The notes under the pieces: model-generated
Told to the model about the DNA's origin: nothing
What the model saw: only the letters and a program-made list of their open reading frames with translations
Databases searched by the model: none
From: Dinochytrium kinnereticum
Lineage: Eukaryota; Chytridiomycota; Chytridiomycetes; Chytridiales; Chytridiaceae
Reading direction: 5' to 3'
Length of the DNA: 12,805 nt
NCBI GenBank assembly: GCA_027604005.1
Contig: JADGJT010000522.1
Location: forward strand, 538-13,342
Made by a program: the position numbers and the translations under genes
Shown: one piece after another, positions 1-8,500 of the stretch
Position numbering within the stretch: the stretch's first letter is position 1
Layout of the letters: every line of letters begins with the position of its first letter

Positions 1-442
1 AAAAAAACAAAAAAAAAACAAAAAGCACCATAGCAAATAACCCAAGAAGATGTTAAAAACAAGGCTTTTCAAATAGGTGCCAAATTGAAAATTCGAAATC
101 ACAAAAAAAAGAGGATACAAAAAAAAGAAAAAAAGAAAAAAAAAGGAAAAAAGAAGGCATTAAAAAAGCCAAGGTGGTCATGTTCAAATAGAAGAAGAAA
201 AAGATCTCAAAAATGAACCAAGAATCAAGACAAAAGAAAGGGAAAAGGAGAAGGAAAAAAAGAAAAAACAACAACAAACAACCACGAAACCGTTCAAAAA
301 AGGAAAAAGCCACAAACCGCAAGAGAAAAAAGAAAAAGGAGAAAGAGAATTAAATGGTACTACCAAAGCCAAAGGCGATCCGCATCCCCGCGATCAACGC
401 ACATCATGCCGTCCAACCCAAGGCACCAGTAAAAAAAAACAA
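1..442. other. A-rich low-complexity DNA downstream of gene 1
   Basis: The plus strand is strongly purine-rich here, with many poly(A) and GAAA-type runs, most densely in about 1-350. On the coding strand of gene 1 this is a T-rich 3' flank. Open frames in it encode only Phe/Leu/Ser runs, which come from the base bias. I see no gene here. It may hold the 3' UTR and polyadenylation signals of gene 1, but no canonical signal can be assigned with confidence. Confidence 0.6.
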
Positions 443-3066
443 CTACTTTCCACGACTGCTATTCCTCCTCCCAGGCGAAGTACCCAACTTTGAAACCCCC
501 GCATCACTCATAAGCGCGCTCAAACGATCCTGTCCGTACGCATAATTCCCAACAATAGCTTCCCCATCACTCATCTCACTCCCACTAGAGCTACTGGTAG
601 CCCCAGTGCTAACACAAACAAGCGGGAAAGCCCCTTGCATCCCCGACGTAGGAATCAACCCCAACCCCCATCCATCATCAAAAGCCCTTAAGATGACAAT
701 CTCCTGTCCTTTGGAGAGCTCAAGCTCGTCCGCCAACGTGGGAGCGTACGGATGAATCACGCGCATCACAAGGGCTCCTCCTTGAGGGGATGCTGCGACG
801 GCCGCGACCACTTGAGCGGGGGTGGCGGGGTTGGCGGTGACGTTGCTGTGTTGTTGCTGCTGCTGCTGCTGCTGCTGGGGAGGAAACTGGGACGGATTTG
901 TTGCGGCGTGGGATGGGGAAGAGGGGGATGGGATGGATGCGACCCCCATGCTGGCGGCTCCAGCGAGGAGTCCGGATTCGCTGACGACGGATCCAGAGGT
1001 AGAGGTCATGCCAACCTGCTGTTGCTGTTGATGCTGGGGCTGATTGTAAGAAGAGACAGGAGAGTAAGTGGTCGCCTGCTGCATCCCCATCGGAGGCTGT
1101 TGATTCTGCTGGAGCAACGCCGCGGAACCCGGAGGCGTGGCGTACTGATATCCTCCAAACGAGCCTCCAGCAACAGCAGCAGCAGCGGTCACGGTCGCCG
1201 GATACCCCACCGAAGCAACCGAAGCAGCCGAGGGAAGCGGTTGAGAAAGATGAGGAGAGACGGTAGCCGATCCGGGTGCATGTCCAAAAGATCTTGAAGA
1301 AGAGGAGGTAGTGGACGACAACCCAACGGAGCTTCCCATCCCTGTCGGCTTGTAGAACTGGGTGGACGGGGTTCCAGCCATCCCCATGGGCGGCCTGTTG
1401 TTGGCAGCCTGAGCGGCACGAAGGCTCTGACGCCTCTTGACAGCAATAAAAGTCAAGGCGGCAACGATGATGATCAAGGCAATGGAAGCAGCAATGATGG
1501 GAGCCAAAATCGGTAGCGAAGTGATGCTGCTGCCAGAGTTTGAGCTGCTGCTATTGGAGTTCGAGCCATTGTTCCCAGCGGCACCGTCGCCTGATGGTAC
1601 ACTACCAAGAACAGAGGTTGTGGATGTGGCAGACCTAGAGGTGCTAGGAATGTTTCGAGAAGTGGCGGTGCTGGAAGTGATAAGAGTTGAGGAGGATTCA
1701 GATACGGTGCTGGTGGTGGTAGTCGTTGTGGATGTCACGAGAAGAGAGGAAGGAGTGAATCCGGGGGGTGCTGGACCGCCAAAGAGTTGAGAACAGCAGA
1801 TGTCACGGTCAGGGTTGAGAGGGCACTGCGCAATAGCCTCTTCTTGGCTCGTAAATCCTGCAGATTGATCATGTCAGTGAAGCTTCGCGGTCCACAAAGC
1901 AAGATGGGATCTCACACATAAAAAGGAAGAAAAGACAGATGGAGAAGGAAGAGGTTGGCATAAACATACCACAAAAGCTTCCTTCATTGGGCGTCCCATT
2001 AGCGCAAACTCCATTGGCAGCAAGCTGAGGTCCTCCCCAAGTAGCACACCAATCCGTATATACAGTTTTGATGAAAGTTCTCTGGGTGTTAAACGTCGAA
2101 TTGGACGTTGCAGGGCAGACATTTTGATTATCTATAATAGCTCGAACGCGACTCGACAGAATACCACACTCCTCCCCACAAATCAACGGACCGTTATCGG
2201 GATTACGGCATCGAGCTTGAGATAACTGGACGTCACGGGCGCACCACCATGTAACGCGGTACCTGTGATGATGAATTTTAGAACCAAAAGAAAAAAATGA
2301 ATGGAAAAAGAATCGATGCAAAATCAATGAAAAGATCCATGACACGGCAGACAAAGCAGAAAAGGCAAAAAACAGAGAAAGAAAAAAAAAGAAGAGTGAC
2401 AGAGAAAAATAACAACAGCACAACCACTCACCTCAATCCCGCAACAGCACTCAACATCGGCCCAGAAGAACACCCCAAAGTGTTGACCCAATGGGTAGCA
2501 AAAGCCTCATCATCCGCAATCCTAGCCCCAACCCAGCTATCAAAACTCGCTTCATCAGTGTAGGCATCCTGTCCGGGGGTGTCACCAGACCGAGCCAAAA
2601 CAGAGTACCCAGCGAACTGAGGTCCGCATATGCTGTTGGCGGAGAGTGTAAAACACTGCTGAGCTGACACGAGACGAGGTTGGATAATGAGGAAGAGAGC
2701 AAGAGTTGTAAGGAGGGTGGTGAGGCGGAGGGGAGCGGGAGAGCTGTATTTTTTGTTTCCAGGTTGGGATCGTTGGATCGGGTGGGTAGTGGGGGGGAGA
2801 TGGAATTTGGTTGGGTTAGTGGAGGTACAATCCCAAGGGAGCCTGCTCCATTGTTGAAAGAGAGCACATCCAGTTGACAGAGACATTCTGACCACCTTAG
2901 AGAGTGGCCCCTTCCACCTCCATTCTCGAACATCCCCATGCTCCAATTCCAAAGTGATCAAGTTCCTCCCATCACTCTCATCCGCTCCTACTCCAAAGCA
3001 TGCATGCATTCAGTCATCCTCATACCTTGCTCTCTTATCCACCGATGAAATGGTGTTGAGGGTCAT
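443..3066 (-). CDS. Single-pass membrane protein: Cys-rich ectodomain, Ser/Thr stalk, cytoplasmic SH3
   Basis: Four exons (3066-3026, 2743-2432, 2262-1970, 1857-443) with introns of 282, 169 and 112 bp give 686 residues. Donors are AG|GTATGAG, AG|GTGAGT and G|GTATGT; acceptors are all CAG and phases agree. Residues 15-41 form a signal peptide ending VSA|QQ. Residues 42 to about 250 are a Cys-rich ectodomain with CGPQFAGY, SFDSW, WWCARD, an NGTPNEGSFCGF block and a closing DICCSQ. A Thr/Ser stalk follows (about 255-330), then a membrane helix (331-355) ending in KRR. The cytoplasmic part is Gln/Ser/Ala-rich with a 9-Gln run, then an SH3 domain (about 578-632) with the VIHPY (ALYDY-like), DELEL and GWGLG landmarks. 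The layout suggests a cell-surface sensor or adaptor binding proline-rich partners, which is inference. The first exon is the least certain part: exon 2 also reads upstream without splicing to an ATG at 2886, but that would give an unusually long stretch before the signal peptide. Confidence 0.85.
851..877 (-). repeat. CAG/CAA microsatellite coding a poly-Gln run in gene 1
   Basis: Nine consecutive CTG/TTG triplets on the plus strand are read on the minus strand as nine Gln codons (seven CAG, two CAA), in the cytoplasmic linker between the membrane helix and the SH3 domain. A shorter mixed CTG/TTG tract at about 1016-1030 encodes another Gln stretch. The tracts also create the Leu- and Cys-rich antisense frames on the plus strand. 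Confidence 0.9.
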
Positions 3067-3262
3067 GACGTGGCGTTCCGTTTGGCAAGGTGGTGGGTTT
3101 TTGGGTGGTGTTGTAGGGGATGTCCCACACCAGCAGACACAAGAGAAAGTGAAATGTCCCGGTCAAGCGTCTATCCTTCTTCTAATGCCGCCGTGTATTG
3201 CCTGTATCAATCGGCAATGTCTATATCAACGGCCGTCGTTGGTCGTGTCCGCTTGGTCTCTC

Positions 3263-3286
3263 CGTCGTCGTCGTCGTCGTCGTCGT
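3263..3286. repeat. (CGT)8 microsatellite
   Basis: Eight perfect tandem CGT triplets in the gene 1/gene 2 intergenic region. They produce Arg- or Ser-run artefacts in open frames across them. Confidence 0.9.
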
Positions 3287-3638
3287 CAACCTTTTTTCCC
3301 TTCTATTTTCTCACGCTGGAATGACGGCGTCGCTGGATCTGCTGCCCAATCTGGAACTGTGTGTCACGTCTCCTTAAATTTTTCTCCTTTTGCCCAGAGC
3401 ACTTATCTTTCCACCGCCGCCCTCAGGCTACTCTGGTATCAACCAGCAGCGATTCCACCCCGTCATAAGCAAGCACCCAGCTGCAGACAGCGCAAGCCGC
3501 CGTCCGCCCTTTCCACTTGCCACCTTCAATCAACCATCGTCCTTGAGTGAGGTGACGCAGCCTTGTCTTTTCCTTCCGAATGCGGCAAACGATCTGTCTG
3601 TGTTCCCAACGACCACCTGCCCCCAAACACGAGCCCCT

Positions 3639-3727
3639 ATTAATTAATTAATTAATTAATTAACTGAATATTATTTATTATTATTATTATACAATTATTT
3701 ATTTATTTTAATAATAATAATAATAAA
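3639..3727. repeat. Composite AT-rich microsatellite (ATTA, TTA, TTTA, TAA)
   Basis: A tract of tandem ATTA units (about 3639-3663) passes into TTA/TTTA units (about 3670-3715) and then TAA units (to about 3727). The 89 bp are almost wholly A+T, in sharp contrast to the GC-balanced DNA on both sides. Its position midway between divergent genes fits a nucleosome-poor or slippage-prone spacer; that role is inference. Confidence 0.9.
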
Positions 3728-3775
3728 TCAAATCATCTTCTTCCCCTGGCGCGTCCCCTCAGCACGAAACACAAG

Positions 3776-3806
3776 GCAGGCAGCAAGCAACAAGCAAGCA
3801 AGCAGC
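3776..3806. repeat. AGCA/AAGC-type imperfect tandem repeat
   Basis: Short imperfect repeat of AGCA-like units (GGCAGGCAGCAAGCAACAAGC, continuing as AAGCAAGCAGC). It is another microsatellite of the divergent intergenic region, with no coding potential. Confidence 0.7.
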
Positions 3807-4036
3807 GTTTCATCCCTTCATATATTCATACATGCCCAATATAATTGATAGAGATATCTAAAGAACATTCAATGGAACCTATAATCCAAGCAGGAATATC
3901 CCTGTGAATATCCATGTGCTACACACACACAAGCAAAGCACTTGTCCAACCTTCCTGCTTGGTGACAAACCTCACGCGACTTGTTTATCTCCATTTCTTT
4001 TATTTATTTATATTTCTTTCCCATCATCATCCCATT

Positions 4037-4133
4037 CGCCACCTCATCACCTCACCCCCAACCCCCAACTGCCACCTCACCACTTCACCACCTCACCCTA
4101 CCTCACCACCTCACCTTACCTACCTACACCCTA
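4037..4133 (+). repeat. Pyrimidine-rich CACCTCACC-type array upstream of gene 2
   Basis: Repeated variants of CACCTCACC, CCACTTCACC and CCTTACCTACC run to within about 10 bp of the gene 2 ATG. Pyrimidine-rich tracts just upstream of the start are common in fungal promoters and 5' UTRs, so this is probably the core promoter or leader of gene 2 (inference). It could equally be neutral minisatellite DNA. Confidence 0.6.
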
Positions 4134-4141
4134 CCTGCAAA

Positions 4142-4923
4142 ATGCCCTCAGCTCACAACGTCAGCAGCAGCCACGGCATGACCCTCCTCTCGGCCGTCAG
4201 CAACCACGCTGCAACCACCGCTTCCATCGCTGCCGCATCCGCCGGCGCACTCGGTATGAGGACCAGCACATCGCTTTTCTCTCTCTCTCTTTTTTTTTGC
4301 CATCCAGCTCCTCTCCTCCTCGGAGTGGCCTGGCATTTAGAAAAAAACGTCACTGACAGTTCCACCTTCCCCTCACACAGCGTTCGCCGCAACCGCTCGC
4401 ATCTGGCCAGTGCGCCTGGGCCACCCCGTCGCCCTCCTCTCTTCAGCCGGTGAGTTTGTAGAAGCCAAGACCTGTGTCTGTGCATTCCCCTCTCTCCACT
4501 CCCGCAGACAGACAGTCACCTCCTCCTGATGGCTGCTGATGGAGTGGGTGCCTTGCCTTGTCACCCTGACTTTGGGGTTGGCTGGCAATCGATCGATTGG
4601 AGTGACAATTCCGGACAAAGCCTTCCCTTTCGGTTTGTCCGATTCTTGGAAGACATTCCGAACCCACCTCGGACATTCACTTTTGCATGTTCTCTGAGGA
4701 ATATTCCTGATGAGTTCTTTCGGGTTTTCACTGATACACAATATCTCGTGGTTTTTTTGTTTTTGTTTTAAACCCAGCCATCACACTTTCCATCGCCTCC
4801 GTCGCATACGCACAGACCCGCTCCCACCTCGAATCGTCTTCAGCAGCAGAGATCTGGAAGCGCAATGAGATGGAGCGAAAGGACAGGCTCAGGGCTGCGC
4901 TGCTTCCCGTTGTCGTTGTGTAA
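4142..4923 (+). CDS. Small Ala-rich membrane-type protein, unrecognised
   Basis: Three exons (4142-4253, 4381-4449, 4778-4923) encode 108 residues. Both introns (127 and 328 bp) are phase 1, with donors G|GTATGAG and G|GTGAGT and acceptors CACAG and CCCAG; a CTGAC branch-like site lies about 27 bp before the first acceptor. The start is preceded by CAAA, a good fungal context. Residues 13-46 are Ala/Ser/Thr-rich and weakly hydrophobic. Residues 53-72 form a clearer membrane helix that starts after GHP and ends in AYAQTR. The tail is charged (WKRNEMERKDRLR) and ends in PVVVV just before TAA. The pattern suggests a small two-helix membrane protein, perhaps of an organelle, but no family is recognised. 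Three exons joining in one frame with canonical junctions support a real gene. Confidence 0.7.
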
Positions 4924-5569
4924 TGCATACGCATCTTTTGTTTTCGGTCGTCGTTGTTCTTTTTTCTCCAGCAGGTGTTGATGCTTTGAAAGGGAACACG
5001 TTGTGAACTTGAGTTTGACCCCTGTTTATTTGATGAAGGTGAATGTGTCCGATGTTGGCGTTTGACCTTTTTCTCTCCTTTGTTTCCTGAATGCCACCCC
5101 TCCGACCATATTTTTTTTTAATTTCTTCGTTTGTTTTTGTTTTTGTTTTTTGGCTCGCCTCCTACTTGTTAATACGTCCCCTCCCCTTCCTCCCGTCTCT
5201 CCCGTGTTTTTTTTCTCTCTCCACCGTTTCGGACTAGTTGTGATGTATGGATTCAAGTTTGTTTTTCATTGCACATGAAGAAGTGAGTAGGGAATTTCTT
5301 CGAGAAAAGAGCAAGGGTTTGAAAGGCAGAAGGACAAAAAAAGGAATAAGAAGCCTGATAGTATTATTCTCGGCGTTGAATTAGTTTTCCTGTCCTTTTC
5401 TCTATCATGAATGTATTTATGTTTTGATCATGCATATGGTAACATGCAACAACGAGCAACCAATTCAAAGAAAATAGGTGTCATCGACCTTAACCTCAAA
5501 AGCAACTCAAAGGAGGATTCCTCCACATCCTCCACTCGAACATCTACCTTGACCCTTCATTTTTATAAT
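4924..5569. other. Convergent 3' intergenic region between genes 2 and 3
   Basis: The region is T-rich on the plus strand, with long runs around 5110-5150 and a pyrimidine tract around 5160-5225. Genes 2 and 3 converge here, so both 3' UTRs and polyadenylation sites should lie within it. An AATAAG at about 5343 (plus strand) and a CATAAATACA near 5415 (minus strand) are weak signal candidates. No coding sequence is supported. Confidence 0.55.
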
Positions 5570-8500
5570 TTAATCCAACACCTCCTTCTCTTTACCATTC
5601 ACAACCCCTTTATCCTCCACACCTCTGGGTTCCTCCAGCCGACTTCGATCCACGGTTCCTTTTCCTGCCTTATCTTCATCTGCAGGCTCCTCAACCAGAC
5701 CCTGGCGTAAGACTCTTGTTCCCCCCTTGCCAGGCTTCTCCACCATGTCACCCCCCATCTCCTCCTCCTCGTCAGCAGGTTCCTCAACCAGCGCCCCAAA
5801 ACCTCCACCAAGAACCACGCTTCCCTCCCCTTTCGCACTGGAATCCGCCCAAGAGACCCCCCGCTTCAACCCAAGCGTCGACGCCATCACTCCACTCTCC
5901 GCACCAACCCCATTCCCCAAGCCCACCGGCATAGACATCTGTCTCACAGGTGGCGCAACCTCCTTGACAGTCACAACAGGAACGGACCCCCTCCGATGAT
6001 GACCCGGTTCCCCCCGAAACTCCACCCCCTCACTCCAGACGCCCCACCCAGCATGGCCAAACGAGAAGGAGGGGGCACGTTTCCGGGTCAAATCTCGCCG
6101 TTCGAGCTTGGCGACAAGGTTTTTCCGGGTGACGATTCCAACGAGATACCCTGATGAATCCACGACGAGGACGTGACGAACTCCAAGCTGTCGAACCATC
6201 CTGTAGACTTTATCGGCTGACGCGTCTTCTCGAACGATTGTAGGGGAGACGTTGTAGACGGCTGACACGTCAAAGGGCGTGGACGGGTCCAATGTGTCTG
6301 GGTCGGTGTCTAAGGAGGTTGAGAAAGTCACGCCTCCCACGTTCCGTTCTAGATCCGGGGTTGAAGAGAAATTGTGTATGGTAGTGTTGGATTCATCCAC
6401 CCTCATCTGATCTTTCCCCGCTTCACCTCGTTTCTCATGCATCATTCCCTCCAACACGGCAACGATCGTAGCCCGGTGAATGATCCCAACAGGTCTGAGT
6501 CTCAGCATGACCCCACCCTCATCCTGCGATTGACTCACATCCGGTCCAACCCCTCCAGCCATCGACAATGGCGAAGAAGGAGGGGTGGTAGAGAAGGTTG
6601 GGCTGATACAAACATGCCCATCATCCAGAACCTCCTCCCTAACGATCGGAAACCCATTATGCCTCGTCGCAAGACACCTCCTAACATCCTCAACGGTCGC
6701 CCCCTTCTCCCTCAAGCAAACCACATCCCCCAACTTTGCGACACTCGCCACCGTGATGGTTCGAAGCGTCTCGCTCGGTTCATGTGGGAGAAACAAAACC
6801 CCGAGACCTTGCATCTCAGTGCGGTACAGAGAATCACCACCGAAGCGGGAGTACTCGAAGAAGGTCGTGGTCCAGGCGGCGGTGAGACAGACGATGAGGA
6901 GGGCGGTGAGGTTTTCAAAATCACCGGTGAGCTCAAGGCAGATGACGGTGACGGTGATGGCGAGGCGGGAGGTGCCAGACCACATGGCAGCCATGCCGAT
7001 CATGCCTGAATAGATGCTTTCGTTAGCTTGCTTTCGGTTCAACAAAAAATGGCTGGGGGCTGCCAGAGGTAGAGGTTTCGTTCAGGAAAAGATGTGTGTG
7101 TGCTTACTAAAGAGCCCAGGGTCAATGAGGAAGCGACCTTTGTTTCCTTTGATAAAGTTGAGGAGCATGCCGACAAGTCTTCCTGCGATGGCTCCGATAA
7201 TGAGGTTAGGAATAACGAGATCGGTTGGTAGCGCGATGTAGTATGTAAACAGGCTGAGGGTAAGGTACCTATATACGAATTCAAGTAAATTCAATATTCA
7301 ACAAACCGAAAGAAAAACATAAAGAGCAAGAACAACAACAACAACAACAACAACAACTAAAAAAAAAAATCAAAAATAAAATAACAAAAAAAAAAAAACA
7401 ACCACATCAGTACAAATAGCCAACCTCAAATAACAAACACCAACATAAATATAAAAAAACAGAACGCACTCATAATAAACAATAAACCCCAAACTCAAAA
7501 AGCAAAAGCCACTTACAAAGCAAAAAAAATCAACAAAGCCTTTGCCGAAAACAACCCAAACACCCCTCTCTTCAACAACAACCTAAGCTGTTTATCCGGA
7601 GTAGCATACAACAAAGTCCTCAACGGATAATAACAGCTCGCCTCCTCCTCCTCCCCATGCTCAGTATCCGTCATCAAGTAAAAGATGATATTCGCCTCAC
7701 TCAAGAGATCCGGCACAAGGTCCGCCAAAGTCGTTGTATTGGTGATGTCCACCGGAATGTACTTGACCTTTTCCTTTGGCTTTGGGGTAATCCCCACTCC
7801 TCCTCTTCGCATGATTTTTACAAGGTTTTCAGGGGAGTCGTCTCGCGTCATGAGGAGGCGACGGGTGAGTGCGAGGGGGGAAGAAGGGGTGGAGCGGTGG
7901 TGGAGGATTTGTAGGGTTGGGGGTAGAAAGGGACCGGGAAGGATTCGATTATGCTCTAGGCTACCGTGGGGTTGGGAGGAATCATCTTTTTCGACACTAC
8001 CGAGGGTTGTGATGTTGAGACCAGGATTTTCAAGGACGATGCGGTATCGAACTAGGTTCTACTCAGCCATAGAGAACAATGTTCAGAAAAATAAAGGAAT
8101 GAAAAAGAACATTCCTCATACCACCAAGTCTAGCCCAAACCGAACAGAAGCAAAGCGAAAGAAGAAGAGAGAAAACATAACCACCCACATAAATGAAATA
8201 CTTGAGCACATCATTCGGCACACAAACATTCGTAATCGACTCCAAACAATCCGAAAACAGCTCCTCCCTCGTATCCGTGAAACTCCTCACACAGACACTC
8301 GGCAAAGTCGGCAAGACATGATCAAGCGGCGTCTCCAAATCCACACAAGGATCCAACCCCGGCACAACAGGCACAAGCACCACCACCAAATTCGTCGCCA
8401 ACCCAAGCACAGCAACATCCAGCAACCTCCATCCAGCTCTCCTCCACCACCTTCCACTGAAATCCCTGGACTCCTTAGCCTCCGGGAAGGCTGCGGCTGG

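Larger units (their letters stand above)
3067..4141. other. Divergent intergenic region between genes 1 and 2
   Basis: About 1.1 kb separates the two divergent starts, so it should hold both promoters. It contains a (CGT)8 tract, a composite AT-rich microsatellite, AGCA-type repeats and a CACCTCACC-rich pyrimidine tract just before gene 2. Open frames on either strand show no recognisable domain and are low-complexity. No confident TATA or CCAAT element could be tied to either start. Confidence 0.6.

Noticed and set aside
53..372. Minus-strand frames rich in Phe and Leu
   Set aside because: Product of the A-rich strand bias; low complexity and no protein character.
752..1297. 181-codon plus-strand frame rich in Leu, Gly, Arg and Ser
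   Set aside because: Antisense to exon 4 of gene 1; its Leu run is the CTG tract that encodes poly-Gln on the minus strand, and no domain is visible.
2428..3009. Unspliced reading of gene 1 exon 2 to an upstream start (ATG 2886 or above)
   Set aside because: Places the signal peptide more than 45 residues from the start; the 41-nt first exon with a strong donor and matching phase fits better, though this is not proven.
2954..3550. 198-codon plus-strand frame between genes 1 and 2
   Set aside because: Contains the (CGT)8 microsatellite as an Arg run, overlaps the first exon of gene 1 in antisense, and shows no domain.
6374..7009. 211- and 142-codon plus-strand frames
   Set aside because: Antisense to the CBS-domain exon of the CLC gene; composition is that of a shadow frame.
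7021..7059. Alternative acceptor (AAG near 7029) for the last CLC intron
   Set aside because: Also in phase, but CAG at 7061-7060 follows a pyrimidine-rich stretch and is the more usual acceptor; the difference is about ten residues in a loop.
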